Made by a program: the position numbers and the translations under genes. Below, piece by piece: positions 16,807 to 25,721 of a stretch of 64,000 nt of DNA. Origin of the DNA: Halomonas sp. Y3 (GTDB lineage: Bacteria > Pseudomonadota > Gammaproteobacteria > Pseudomonadales > Halomonadaceae); assembly GCF_024137965.1 (NCBI RefSeq), contig NZ_CP099975.1:2356001-2420000 (forward strand), read 5' to 3'. The notes under the pieces were generated by a model. That model was not told where the DNA came from. It made no database searches and saw only the letters and a list, made by a program, of their open reading frames with translations. Position 1 is the first letter of the stretch. Each line of letters starts with the position of its first letter.

Positions 16807-19017
16807 TCAGGCCGGGGCGCGCATCCCCGCCCGGCGGGCCCGGGCGGCATGGAGCTTCCTGTAGCTCTCGATCAGGCGCTGGTGCTTCTCCAGCCCCTCC
16901 AGCGCCATGCTGGTGGGCGTCAGGCCGTGGAAGCGCACCCTGCCCAGCACCGAGCCGATCACCGCCTCGATGGTCGCCTCGCCGAACATGCGGCCGAGGT
17001 TGTGGCGGAAGTCGTCGAGTTCGAGCTCGTCATCCAGCACGATCTCCAGCACCGCCTGCACCGCGCGGTAGAAGAGGTTGCGCTCGACGGTGTTGTCGTT
17101 GAACTGCAGGAACATCTCGACCCGCTCCAGGGCCTCCTCCTGCTGGCCCAGCGCCAGATTGATCAGCAGCTTCAGCTCGAGGATGGTCAGCTGGCCCCAG
17201 TCGGTGTTCTCGTCGAACTCGATGCCGATCAGGGTGATGATATCCATGTGCTCGTCGAGCTGGCTCTCCTCCAGGCGCTCGAGCAGGTCGGCAAGCCGGT
17301 CATCCTCCAGGCGGTGAAGATTGAGGATCTCCTCGCGGTACTGCAGCGCCACGTTGGTGTTGTCCCACACCAGATCCTCCACCGGATAGACCTCGGAGAA
17401 GCCGGGCACCAGGATGCGGCAGGTCGGCGCGCCGAGCTCGTCGCGCACGGCCACATACGCCTCGAGCTCCAGCGTCTCGAGGATGCCGAACAGGGTCGCC
17501 GCCTCCTCCTCGTTGCTGTTGGCGCCGCTGCCGGAGAAGTCCCAGTCGCAGAAGTCGATGTCCGAGCGGGCGCTGAAGAAGCGCCAGGAGATCACCCCGG
17601 AGGAGTCGATGAAGTGCTCGACGTAGTTGTTGGGCTCGGTCACCGCCATGGAGTTGAAGGTGGGCGGCAGGAAGTCGTTGAAGCCCTCGATACTGCGCCC
17701 CTGCAGCAGCTCGGTGAAGGTGCGCTCCAGGGCCACGTGGAAGCTCGGGTGGGCGCCGAAGGAGGCGAAGACGCCACCGGTCTTGGGGTTCATCAGGGTG
17801 ACGCACATCACCGGAAACTGGCCGCCGAGCGACGCATCCTTGACCAGCACCGGGTAGCCCTGGGCCTCCAGCGCCTCGATGCCCTCGACGATCTCGGGGT
17901 AGCGCGCCAGCACCTCGGCCGGCACGTCGGGCAGCGCCAGCTCCTCCTCGATGATCTTGCGCTTCACCGCCCGCTCAAAGATCTCGGAAAGGCACTGCAC
18001 CTGGGCCTCGGCCAGGGTGTTCCCCGCGCTCATGCCGTTGCTGAGGTAGAGGTTCTCGATCAGGTTCGAGGGGAAGTAGACCGTCTCGCCGTCGGAGTGG
18101 CGCACGAAGGGCAGCGAGACGATGCCGCGATCCGCCCGGCCGGAGTTGGTATCGATCAGGTGGGAGCCGCGAAGCTCCCCCTCCGGGTCGTAGATCTCCC
18201 GGGTGGTGTCGTCGAGGATCTCCGCCGGCAGCGCGTCGCCCGGCCCGGGCTGGAACCACTTCTCGTCGGGGTAGTGGACGAACTCGGCGTCGGCGATCTC
18301 CTCGCCGAAGAACTGGTCGTTGTAGAAGAAGTTGAAGTTGGTGCGCTCGATGAACTCGCCCAGCGCCGAGCAGAGCGCGCTCTCCTTGGTGGCCCCCTTG
18401 CCGTTGGTGAAGCACATCGGCGAGGCGGCGTCGCGGATATGCAGCGACCACACATGAGGCACGATGTTGCGCCAGGAGGCGATCTCGATCTTCATGCCGA
18501 GCTCGGCCAGGATGCCGGTCATGTTGGCGATGGTCTGCTCCAGCGGCAGGTCCTTGCCCTCGATCCAGGTGTAGTCGTCGCCGTCCGGCTGGCCCATCAG
18601 CAGCGCCTGGGCGTCCTCGTCGATGTTCTCGACCACCTCGATCTGGAACTCGGGGCCCTCCTGCACCACCTTCTTGACGGTGCAGCGGTCGATGGAGCGC
18701 AAAATGCCCTGGCGGTCCTTGTCGGAGATGTCCTCGGGCAGCTCGATCTGGATGCGGAAGATCTGCTTGTAGCGGTTCTCCGGGTCGACGATGTTGTTCT
18801 GCGACAGCCGGATGTTCTCGGTGGGGATGTCCCGGGCGTTGCAGTAGACCTTGACGAAGTAGGCCGCACACATCGCCGAGGAGGCCAGGAAGTAGTCGAA
18901 GGGCCCCGGCGCCGAGCCGTCGCCCTTGTAACGAATGGGCTGGTCGGAGATGACCGTGAAGTCGTCGAACTTGGCCTCCAGGCGGAGGTTGTCGAGATAG
19001 TTGACCTTGATTTCCAT
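16807..19017 (-). CDS. ycaO: OsmC-like domain fused to YcaO (ribosomal S12 methylthiolation accessory type)
   Basis: The 736-residue protein has an N-terminal OsmC-like domain (about 1-140; GDGSAPGPFDYFLASSAMCA). A YcaO ATP-binding domain follows, about 165-560 (NGKGATKESALCSALGEFIE, NGMSAGNTLAEAQVQCLSEI, and a QFPVMCVTLMNP segment), then a helical C-terminal extension with a TPR-like look (LTILELKLLINLALGQQEEA). This matches E. coli-type YcaO, linked to RimO-dependent beta-methylthiolation of ribosomal protein S12. Azoline-forming YcaO proteins usually end in a proline-rich tail and sit beside peptide genes; neither is seen. It is alone in its transcription unit, upstream of but separated by 149 bp from the acyl-CoA synthetase operon, and divergent from the toxin-antitoxin pair. 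Confidence 0.92.
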   Translation of the reverse strand: MEIKVNYLDNLRLEAKFDDFTVISDQPIRYKGDGSAPGPFDYFLASSAMCAAYFVKVYCNARDIPTENIRLSQNNIVDPENRYKQIFRIQIELPEDISDKDRQGILRSIDRCTVKKVVQEGPEFQIEVVENIDEDAQALLMGQPDGDDYTWIEGKDLPLEQTIANMTGILAELGMKIEIASWRNIVPHVWSLHIRDAASPMCFTNGKGATKESALCSALGEFIERTNFNFFYNDQFFGEEIADAEFVHYPDEKWFQPGPGDALPAEILDDTTREIYDPEGELRGSHLIDTNSGRADRGIVSLPFVRHSDGETVYFPSNLIENLYLSNGMSAGNTLAEAQVQCLSEIFERAVKRKIIEEELALPDVPAEVLARYPEIVEGIEALEAQGYPVLVKDASLGGQFPVMCVTLMNPKTGGVFASFGAHPSFHVALERTFTELLQGRSIEGFNDFLPPTFNSMAVTEPNNYVEHFIDSSGVISWRFFSARSDIDFCDWDFSGSGANSNEEEAATLFGILETLELEAYVAVRDELGAPTCRILVPGFSEVYPVEDLVWDNTNVALQYREEILNLHRLEDDRLADLLERLEESQLDEHMDIITLIGIEFDENTDWGQLTILELKLLINLALGQQEEALERVEMFLQFNDNTVERNLFYRAVQAVLEIVLDDELELDDFRHNLGRMFGEATIEAVIGSVLGRVRFHGLTPTSMALEGLEKHQRLIESYRKLHAARARRAGMRAPA

Positions 19018-19128
19018 GGGGCACCGGGGGAGTTGGCGTGGGCAGCGGGGGCGGAAAACCCGCCATTATCCAGCTTTTCGCGCCGGGCGTCATGGCAGGT
19101 AACAAAATTGCACCGCACACGCCAGGAA

Positions 19129-19143
19129 ACATCATAATGATGT
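19129..19143. promoter_or_regulatory. 15-bp perfect palindrome ACATCATAATGATGT
   Basis: Seven-base arms ACATCAT and ATGATGT flank a single A, in the AT-richest part of the 183-bp divergent region between ycaO and the Xre/RES genes. It is 57 bp upstream of the antitoxin start. Antitoxins of this family usually autorepress through palindromes, so it is a candidate operator for the toxin-antitoxin operon. It could also affect ycaO. Confidence 0.5.
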
Positions 19144-19200
19144 GCACCAGGCATCAAATCGCAGTACGCTTGGGGGTAGCCCCCTTCAGGAGACGCCGCC

Positions 19201-19638
19201 ATGGCTACTGCCGAACTTCACGAGGTCGTCAGCGAGAGCCTGGATCCGGCCATCTTCGACGACAGCGCCGCTTTCATCCGTGCCGTGCGCCGCGGCGTGC
19301 CCGGCAGCGTGGTGCGCGAGGCCATTACCGCCCTGGGCAACACTCCCGAAGCACGCGAGCTCTTCGTGACCCTGCTGGAGACCACCTCCGGCAACCTGCA
19401 CCGCTACTACAAGCGCGCGGCGCTGGGCCGCACCGAGAGCGAGAAGGTGCTCGATACCCTGCGTCTGGTGCACTACGCCCAGGCGGTGTTCGATGATGCC
19501 GAGCTGGCCGCCGACTGGCTCGCGACCCCGGTCGCCGCCCTGGCGGGCGAGACGCCGCTATCGCTGTGCGACACCTTCCAGGGCCGCCGGCTGGTGCGTG
19601 ACGCCCTGGGCAAGATCGAGTACGGCGAGTTCAGCTGA
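19201..19638 (+). CDS. Xre/MbcA/ParS-type antitoxin (DUF2384)
   Basis: The 145-residue helical protein matches the Xre-MbcA-ParS antitoxin type: an N-terminal helical region, then a C-terminal toxin-binding half with DDAELAADWLATPVAALAGE and the end pattern VRDALGKIEYGEFS. The conserved pattern 'AxxWLxxPxxxLxGxxPxxLxxTxxGxxxVxxxLxxIxYG' is clear from about 100 onward. AGGAG ten bases upstream supports the start. Its stop overlaps the toxin start (TGATG, 19636-19640), the classic coupled order antitoxin first. It neutralises the RES toxin and probably represses the operon, perhaps through the palindrome at 19129-19143. Confidence 0.9.
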   Translation: MATAELHEVVSESLDPAIFDDSAAFIRAVRRGVPGSVVREAITALGNTPEARELFVTLLETTSGNLHRYYKRAALGRTESEKVLDTLRLVHYAQAVFDDAELAADWLATPVAALAGETPLSLCDTFQGRRLVRDALGKIEYGEFS

Positions 19639-20123
19639 TGGCCAACCGGCTCTATCGCATCGCCCCGGCACGCTTTCTCGAGGCCTATGCCGGTACCGGC
19701 GCCAGCTACCGGGACGGGGCGCGCTGGAACCGCCCGGGCGACCCGGTGCTCTACTTCGCCACCTCGCCCAGCCTGGCCATGCTGGAGATGAGCCACTACC
19801 TGCCATCGCCACGCCACGTGCCGGCAAGCTACCGGCTCGGGGTCTACGAAGTGGAAGCGGAGGAGGACGCGGCCGAGACCCTGGCCCCCAGCGCGCTGCC
19901 CGACGACTGGGCCGGCTTCCCCTACCCTGCCGCCACCCAGGCGCTCGGCTCGGCGTGGCTGCGCTCGCGCAAGGGGCTGATCCTCAGAGTACCGAGCTGT
20001 GCGGTGCCCGGCGGGCTGGAGAGCATCGCCGTGGTCAACCCGCTGCATGAAGCCATTGCGGGGCTGCGGCTGGTGGACACCCTGGCGGCGCGCTACAACC
20101 CGCGGGCCTTTCGGCGGGGTTGA
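19638..20123 (+). CDS. RES-domain toxin (NAD+-degrading type)
   Basis: The 161-residue RES-domain protein carries the residues for which the family is named: R29 in RWNRPGDPVLYFATS, E50 in LAMLEMSHYL and S120 in RVPSCAVPG. It also has the C-terminal motif NPLHEAI...YNPRAFRRG. Characterised RES toxins (for example MbcT and its relatives) deplete cellular NAD+ when not bound by their Xre/MbcA partner. All key residues appear intact, so the toxin is likely functional. It directly follows the antitoxin with overlapping stop and start. No mobile-element sequence flanks the pair. Confidence 0.92.
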   Translation: MANRLYRIAPARFLEAYAGTGASYRDGARWNRPGDPVLYFATSPSLAMLEMSHYLPSPRHVPASYRLGVYEVEAEEDAAETLAPSALPDDWAGFPYPAATQALGSAWLRSRKGLILRVPSCAVPGGLESIAVVNPLHEAIAGLRLVDTLAARYNPRAFRRG

Positions 20124-20162
20124 GGGCACGCCGGGCGGGGCCGTGCGCCCCCGCGCCTCGGC

Positions 20163-20927
20163 CTACTGGGCGCAGTAGCCGCCGTCCACCACGTAGGTGT
20201 TGCCGGTACAGCCCGAGGCCAGGTCGGAAAACAGATAGACCGCCATCCCCGCACACTCCTCGTTGCTGACGTAGCGGCCCAGGGGAATGCGCGCCGTGAA
20301 GGCCTGCTGCACCTCGGCACCGTGGCCCGGATTGGCCTGGTCCTCGATGGAACGCATCATGCGATTGTCCACCGGGCCGGGGTTGAGGGTATTGACCCGG
20401 ATGCCCTCCGGGCCGAGCTCCGCCGCGAGACAGCGCATCATGCCCACCACGGCATGCTTGCTGCTGACATAGGGCGTGAGCCCGGACGCGCCGCGCAGGC
20501 CTGCCACGCTGGAGGTGATCACGATACTGCCGCCGCCCGTCTGGCGCAGCGCCGGCAGCGCCGCCTCCACCCCGAAGCGCACGCCGTGCACGTTCACCGC
20601 GAAGACCGTTTCCCAGGCCGTATCGGAGCGGCTGTCGAAGGGGCCCACCTCGCCCTCGATGCCGGCGTTGAGAAACACCCCGTCCAGCCGGCCGAAGTGC
20701 TTGAGCGCCGCCGCGACCATGCGCTCGTTGTCCTCCCGCCGGCTAACGTCCACGGCGAGCCCCACTGCGCGCTCGCCCAGCGACTGGGCGATTGCCTCGA
20801 CGGGCCCGGCCTCGCGGTCAGTGATCACCACGCTTGCCCCCTGGGCGTGCGCCATCCGCGCTGTGGTCTCGCCGATGCCGCCCGCACCGCCGGTTATCGC
20901 GATCACTTTTCCCTTCAAGCTGCTCAT
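20163..20927 (-). CDS. Short-chain dehydrogenase/reductase (SDR), classical type
   Basis: The 254-residue Rossmann enzyme has the cofactor motif TGGAGGIG (12-19), NAG (87-89), a catalytic serine in VITSSV (S139/S140), the YxxxK pair Y153/K157, and the C-terminal VVDGGYCAQ. The residue after the second beta strand is aspartate (ITDREAG, D37), which in this family favours NAD(H) over NADP(H). The substrate cannot be inferred, as neighbours are unrelated. It is convergent with the RES toxin and divergent from the CIA30-like gene, so it is probably transcribed alone. Confidence 0.9.
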   Translation of the reverse strand: MSSLKGKVIAITGGAGGIGETTARMAHAQGASVVITDREAGPVEAIAQSLGERAVGLAVDVSRREDNERMVAAALKHFGRLDGVFLNAGIEGEVGPFDSRSDTAWETVFAVNVHGVRFGVEAALPALRQTGGGSIVITSSVAGLRGASGLTPYVSSKHAVVGMMRCLAAELGPEGIRVNTLNPGPVDNRMMRSIEDQANPGHGAEVQQAFTARIPLGRYVSNEECAGMAVYLFSDLASGCTGNTYVVDGGYCAQ

Positions 20928-21083
20928 GACATGCTCCCTGAGGTGACGAGGATTCTCGAGCCGCCATCGGGCTCGGGCTAGGAAAGTCTAGCCGTTCTTA
21001 GACAACTTGATACCTGGCGCACCCCGGCCTGCGACAACCTGTCAACGAGAAGGCCCTTTCGCCACGCATCCAGGGGAATCGCG

Positions 21084-21752
21084 ATGATGACATGGCGCCA
21101 TACCGCCCGAAGGCTGGCCACTGCCGGCATGGCGATGGTCTCGATGATGGGCCTGGCCGCCGCCAATGACCCAGGCCAGGCGTCTCAGGGCATCTCGGGA
21201 GTGCCAGTGCCCTCGGCGATATCCGAGCGAACGACAAGCGACACGGGACGGAGTGAGCCCATGACCTACCTGATCGACTTCCAGGACCCGGGCGAGGCCA
21301 ACCGCTGGCGCGCCATCAACGACGCCGTGATGGGCGGCGTCTCTCGCGGCGGCCTGACCGTTGAGGACGGCACTGGCGTCTTCAGCGGCGAGACCTCGCT
21401 TGAGAACAACGGCGGCTTCGCCTCGGTGCGCCGCGACCCCGAGGCCTTCGATCTCGCCCGCCAGGCGGGCATAGCGCTGCGGGTGCGAGGCGATGGGCGC
21501 ACCTACCAGCTGCGCCTCTATACCGACCAGCTGCCACGGGGTGCCGCCTATCGGGCCGAGTTCCAGCCCACCGCCGACCAGTGGCAGCGCATCACCCTGC
21601 CCTGGCACGCCTTCGAGCCGATGTTCAGGGGCCGGCGACTCGGCGAGGTTGCGCCCCTCGACCCGGCGCGAATCGACCAGGTCGGGCTGATGATCGTCGA
21701 CCGCCAGGCCGGCCCCTTCCGCCTGGAGCTGGCGTGGCTCGATGCGCCCTGA
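21084..21752 (+). CDS. CIA30-family (NDUFAF1-like) exported protein
   Basis: The 222-residue protein has a signal-like N-terminus (ATAGMAMVSMMGLAAAN) and a low-complexity stretch of about 30 residues. The CIA30 domain runs from about residue 60 to the end: DFQDPGEANRWRAINDAVMG, GGVSRGGLTVEDG, FASVRRDPEAFDLARQAGIA, LRVRGDGRTYQLRLYTDQLP. The family takes its name from the complex I assembly factor; bacterial members are mostly uncharacterised beta-sandwich proteins. A second possible start, MTYLIDFQ at about residue 60 (21261), would remove the signal region and make a cytosolic domain-only protein, so localisation is uncertain. Confidence 0.8.
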   Translation: MMTWRHTARRLATAGMAMVSMMGLAAANDPGQASQGISGVPVPSAISERTTSDTGRSEPMTYLIDFQDPGEANRWRAINDAVMGGVSRGGLTVEDGTGVFSGETSLENNGGFASVRRDPEAFDLARQAGIALRVRGDGRTYQLRLYTDQLPRGAAYRAEFQPTADQWQRITLPWHAFEPMFRGRRLGEVAPLDPARIDQVGLMIVDRQAGPFRLELAWLDAP

Positions 21753-21880
21753 GGGGTGCCTTGCCGGGCAGCAGGCACCGCCCGACTTCAGACTTAAGTG
21801 GAATATTGTTAGCATACTGTCGCTCTAGTCCGCGCCGTGGCTGTCTCGGCGCGCTCCTCCTCCGCCACTAGAGCATCCGG

Positions 21881-23470
21881 ATGTCATCCCAGAACACCCC
21901 CGCCCCCACCGGGGCTTCGCTACTCTCACGCCTCGGCGACCCCATCGTGCTGCTGCTCACGGTCGGCTTTATCGTGGCCTTCGTCGGCCTGTCGCTCTTC
22001 GACATCGACCGGGTCGCCGACACCATCGGCGCCGGCTTCGCCTGGACGGCGGCCACGTTAGGCACCTACTTCCAGCTCCTGCTGCTGCTGACCTTCCTGG
22101 TCGCCATCGGCGTGGCCATCTCGCCGGCGGCGAGCGCACGGGTCGGCAACCTGGAGAGCCCGCAGATCGGCACCTTCAAGTGGCTGTCGATGATCATGTG
22201 CACCCTGCTGGCCGGGGGCGGCGTCTTCTTCGCCGCGGGCGAGCCGGTCTACCACTTCGTGGTGACCCCGCCGGCCTTCGACACCGAGGCGGGCACCGCC
22301 GAGGCCGTGGCCGGGGCCCTGGCCCAGTCGTTCATGCACTGGGGCTTTCTGGCCTGGGCGGTGCTGGGCTCGCTCTCCGCCATCGTGTTGGCCCACGCCC
22401 ACTACGTGAAGGGCCAGCCGCTGCAGCCCCGCACCCTGCTCTATCCGGTATTCGGCGAGCGCGTCATGAAGGGCGCTCTGGGCAGCATCGTGGACGCCTG
22501 CTGCGTGATCGCGGTGGTCGCGGGCACCGTCGGCCCCATCGGCTTCCTCGCCACCCAGGTGAGCTTCGGCCTGCATGAGCTGTTCGGGGTCAGCCAGGGC
22601 TACGGCACCCAGCTCGGTATCCTGGCACTGCTGGCGGTGGTCTACGTCACCTCGGCCATGACCGGCATTCACAAGGGCATCCAGACGCTGTCGCGCTTCA
22701 ACGTCTTCCTGGCACTGGCCATCGCCGCGGTGATCCTGGTGGCGGGCCCGACCCTGTTTCTGGTCAACGCCTTCGCCCAGGGCTTCGGCGAGTACCTGTC
22801 GTCGTTCTTCGCCATGGCGACCATGACCGCCGAGACCGCCCCGGCCTGGTGGATGCAGTGGTGGACGGTGTTCTTCTTCGCCTGGTTCATCGGCTATGCG
22901 CCGCTGATGGCGATCTTCGTGGCGCGCATCTCGCGGGGCCGCACCATCCGCGAGATGATCCTCGCCGTGGCCGTGATGGCCCCGGTGGCCACCGCCATCT
23001 GGTTCACGCTGCTCGGCGGCTCAGGCATCTACTACCAGCTGACCGGCGCCATCGACCTCAGTGATGCGCTGAACAACTTCCAGTTCGACGTGGCGACCCT
23101 GACCGTGGCCCAGGCCCTGCCTGGCGGGACCCTGATGGCGCTGGCCATCCTGCTGCTGACCAGCATCTTCGTGGCCACCACCGGCGACTCCATGAGCTAC
23201 GCCATCGCCGTGGTCTGCGCCGGCCACGATGCCCCCCACCGCCTGGTGCGCGCCTTCTGGGGCATCGCCATGGCGCTGATGGCGGGCATCCTGCTCTACA
23301 TGGGGGCGGGGCAGATCAGTGCCCTGCAGCAGTTCATCGTGATCACCGCGATTCCGGTCTCGCTGATCCTGCTGCCCACGCTCTGGACCGGCCCCCGCGC
23401 CGCCTACGCCCTGGCCCGGGAGCAGGACATCCTGCCGCCGGCGGAGCACCTGACCGGCCAGGCCCGTTAA
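21881..23470 (+). CDS. BCCT-family (betaine/choline/carnitine) transporter
   Basis: The 529-residue transporter has about 12 membrane segments. Family signatures are clear: QSFMHWGFLAWAVLGSLSAI (the SxxHWG region lining the substrate path), AWWMQWWTVFFFAWFIGYAP with LMAIFVARISRGRTIREMIL, and SIFVATTGDSMSYAIAVV. BCCT carriers take up quaternary ammonium compounds with Na+ or H+ and serve osmoprotection, fitting a halotolerant host. This copy has no long charged C-terminal osmosensing tail like that of BetP. The 128-bp upstream gap is AT-rich around 21790-21830 (gtggaatattgttagcatac), a plausible promoter. It appears monocistronic. Confidence 0.92.
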   Translation: MSSQNTPAPTGASLLSRLGDPIVLLLTVGFIVAFVGLSLFDIDRVADTIGAGFAWTAATLGTYFQLLLLLTFLVAIGVAISPAASARVGNLESPQIGTFKWLSMIMCTLLAGGGVFFAAGEPVYHFVVTPPAFDTEAGTAEAVAGALAQSFMHWGFLAWAVLGSLSAIVLAHAHYVKGQPLQPRTLLYPVFGERVMKGALGSIVDACCVIAVVAGTVGPIGFLATQVSFGLHELFGVSQGYGTQLGILALLAVVYVTSAMTGIHKGIQTLSRFNVFLALAIAAVILVAGPTLFLVNAFAQGFGEYLSSFFAMATMTAETAPAWWMQWWTVFFFAWFIGYAPLMAIFVARISRGRTIREMILAVAVMAPVATAIWFTLLGGSGIYYQLTGAIDLSDALNNFQFDVATLTVAQALPGGTLMALAILLLTSIFVATTGDSMSYAIAVVCAGHDAPHRLVRAFWGIAMALMAGILLYMGAGQISALQQFIVITAIPVSLILLPTLWTGPRAAYALAREQDILPPAEHLTGQAR

Positions 23471-23570
23471 GCGACAGAAGCTATTCACCTTGGCAACCGG
23501 TTCAGGCACCATGAGGTTTCGAACAGCCGTCAAGAACGGATCGGCAACGGCCCACCGCTGGAGGAGCCCC

Positions 23571-23900
23571 ATGCAACCGCTGAGCTACTACTACTACAAC
23601 GTGCTCGAAGGTCTCGAGAAACCGCACGACGTGCCCACCGACCGGCTGCAGGAGGGCTACGACATCCTCTACCGGCACGGCGGGCGCATCGAAATGGACC
23701 TGATGCACAAGGCTCGGGAAGGTGACGCCAGGGGCCAGCCCTACCGCTGGTATGAAGCGCTGGACGAGGAGCAGCGGGCGAAGCTGCACAAGGCGCTGGA
23801 CGACGATGACCCCGCCAAGATCCTCAAGATCATTCAGCGCAACGGCTATGCCGGCGTGCTCTACCACCACGCCTGGGAGCACTTCCGCGACGCCTCCTGA
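23571..23900 (+). CDS. Small conserved protein, function unknown
   Basis: This 109-residue, acidic and tyrosine-rich protein begins MQPLSYYYYNVLEGLEKPHD. GAGGAG six bases before the ATG at 23571 fixes the start, although the frame is open from 23490. There is no signal peptide or membrane segment. The sequence has an amphipathic helix (DEEQRAKLHKALDDDDPAKI) and ends with aromatic/histidine residues (YAGVLYHHAWEHFRD). I do not recognise a domain. It lies 100 bp after the BCCT gene and before a strong terminator, so it could be expressed alone or by read-through from the transporter. Confidence 0.7.
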   Translation: MQPLSYYYYNVLEGLEKPHDVPTDRLQEGYDILYRHGGRIEMDLMHKAREGDARGQPYRWYEALDEEQRAKLHKALDDDDPAKILKIIQRNGYAGVLYHHAWEHFRDAS

Positions 23901-23932
23901 GCCGGCCAGCGTCTCCCTCTATTGCCTACGCC

Positions 23933-23962
23933 AGGGCCCGCGCAGTCGCGCGGGCCCTTCTC
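23933..23962 (+). terminator. Intrinsic terminator
   Basis: A perfect 10-bp stem (GGGCCCGCGC 23934-23943, GCGCGGGCCC 23948-23957) with loop AGTC is flanked by A on the left and TTCTCGT on the right. It lies 33 bases past the small protein gene and just before the convergent glutamate-synthase-like gene, so it may work in both directions. Confidence 0.8.
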
Positions 23963-23999
23963 GTACCAGGGAAGAGCGCCGCGGGACCGAACGCTGCGC

Positions 24000-25553
24000 T
24001 TACCTCACGGAATCGACCACGCCGGCAAAGCGCACGCCGCTGAGCAGGGCCATCTCGCGCTTCCAGGTGGCCAGATCATCGGCGTTGAGGCCGGACAGGC
24101 TGTCGTGGCCGCAGGCCCGCGCCATCACCTGCATCAGCGCCGTGGAGGCGCGCAGGAAGCGCTCGAGCTGGGCGGCGGACTTCTCGACGTCGAGGCGCTG
24201 GCGCAGATCGCCGCGCTGGGTGGCGATCCCCGCCGGGCAGTTGTTGGTGTGGCAGATGCGCGCCGCCACGCAGCCGATGGACTGCATGGCGCTGTTGGCG
24301 ATGGCCACGCCGTCGGCGCCCAGCGCCAGGGCCTTGACGAAGTCGATGGGCAGGCGCAGGCCACCGGTGACGATCAGGGTCACCCGGCCACTGGCCCCCT
24401 CGGCGTCCAGGTAGCGGCGCGCCCGGGCCAGCGCCGGAATGGTCGGCACGCTGATATGGTCGCGAAACATGGTGGGGGCCGCCCCGGTGCCGCCCCCGCG
24501 GCCGTCGAGGATCAGGTAGTCGGCCCCGGCGTCCAGGGCGAACTGGATGTCGCGCTCGATATGGTTGGCGCTGAGCTTGAAGCCCACGGGAACGCCGCCG
24601 GTGATCTCGCGCACGCGGTCGGCGAAGCGGCGGAAGTCCGCCACGTCGTGCAGGTCCTCGAAGGTGGCCGGCGAGACGGCGGGCTGGCCCTCCTCGAGGC
24701 CGCGCACCTCGGCGATCTTGCCGGTCACCTTGTTGCCCGGCAGGTGGCCGCCGGTGCCGGTCTTGGCCCCCTGGCCGCCCTTGAAGTGGAAGGCCTGTAC
24801 CTTCTCGAGCAGGCGCTCCTCATAGCCGAACCTGGCGCTGGCCAGCTCGTAAAAGTAGCGGGAGTTCTCGGCCTGCTCTTCGGGCAGCATGCCCCCCTCC
24901 CCGGAGCAGATCCCGGTGCCGGCCCGCTCAGCGCCGCGGGCGAGCGCTATCTTGGCCTCTTCGGAGAGGGCACCGAAGCTCATGTCGGAGACCAGCAGCG
25001 GCATCTCCAGGGTCAGCGGCTTTCTCGCCTCGGGGCCCACCACCAGGCGGGTGGACACCTCGGCGTCGTCAAGCAGCGGCTGGGTCGCCAGCTGCGCCAC
25101 CATCAGCTGCAGGTCATCCCACTGAGGCAGGCGATGGCGCGGCACGCCCATGGCGGCGACCGGCCCATGGCGCCCCACCCCGTCCAGCCCCTCCCGGGCC
25201 AGCTGGTGGATGAACTCGACGGTGGGCTCCTCCTCGGTGGCCTCGGCCTTGGGGGCCCGCTCCTCGCCGCCCTCGTCATCGGGTTCCGGCGCCTCCTGGC
25301 CCACCTGGTCGCTGGCGAACTGCTTGTGGGTACCGTCGCAGTAGGGGGCGTCACCGGTCTGCTTGCACTGGCAGAGGTACGCCTCGCCGTCCTTCTCGGC
25401 GGTGAACATCTGCGGCGTGAAGCCGGTGCCCTTGTGGGAGCCGTCGCAGAAGGGCTGGTCGCCGGAGCGGCCGCAGCGGCAGAAGGCGTACTCCTTGCCC
25501 TTCTCCAGGGTGACCTTTGTCGGCTTGTTGTCGGCGATAATCGGCTGGCTCAT
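24000..25553 (-). CDS. Two CDGSH iron-sulfur domains fused to an FMN-binding glutamate-synthase-type domain
   Basis: The 517-residue protein starts with two CDGSH [2Fe-2S] motifs, each Cys3-His1 (C25, C27, C36, H40; C61, C63, C72, H76). An acidic linker (85-112) leads into the FMN/Fe-S glutamate synthase-like domain. That domain has SDMSFGALSEEAKIALARGA, SGEGGMLPEE, KGGQGAKTGTGGHLPGNKVT, GRGGGTGAAP and CHTNNCPAGIATQ, the last holding the cluster cysteines. It lacks the glutaminase domain of GltB, so it is not a complete glutamate synthase; it may use ammonia or a separate amidotransferase, or be a different FMN oxidoreductase. The CDGSH part probably relays electrons. It is a single-gene unit with GGAG before the start. 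Confidence 0.88.
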   Translation of the reverse strand: MSQPIIADNKPTKVTLEKGKEYAFCRCGRSGDQPFCDGSHKGTGFTPQMFTAEKDGEAYLCQCKQTGDAPYCDGTHKQFASDQVGQEAPEPDDEGGEERAPKAEATEEEPTVEFIHQLAREGLDGVGRHGPVAAMGVPRHRLPQWDDLQLMVAQLATQPLLDDAEVSTRLVVGPEARKPLTLEMPLLVSDMSFGALSEEAKIALARGAERAGTGICSGEGGMLPEEQAENSRYFYELASARFGYEERLLEKVQAFHFKGGQGAKTGTGGHLPGNKVTGKIAEVRGLEEGQPAVSPATFEDLHDVADFRRFADRVREITGGVPVGFKLSANHIERDIQFALDAGADYLILDGRGGGTGAAPTMFRDHISVPTIPALARARRYLDAEGASGRVTLIVTGGLRLPIDFVKALALGADGVAIANSAMQSIGCVAARICHTNNCPAGIATQRGDLRQRLDVEKSAAQLERFLRASTALMQVMARACGHDSLSGLNADDLATWKREMALLSGVRFAGVVDSVR

Positions 25554-25721
25554 GGCTGGCTCCTGATTCGAATCGAGGCGCCATCAGTCTGGAAGAGCCA
25601 CGCCGGACCCGCCAGTGGCCGGGGAAGCCACCAATAAACGCAAGCCGGAACGGCCCTCGCTCGGCGTTTTGCGCTCGGCTAGAATGGAAGGTTTTCCCTC
25701 TCGGATCGTCACAGAGCCAAC

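Noticed and set aside
16783..19137. 784-codon open frame opposite ycaO
   Set aside because: Antisense shadow; the YcaO and OsmC domains on the minus strand explain the DNA.
24000..25553. Annotation as a full glutamate synthase large subunit (gltB)
   Set aside because: The N-terminal glutaminase domain is absent and length is about a third of GltB.
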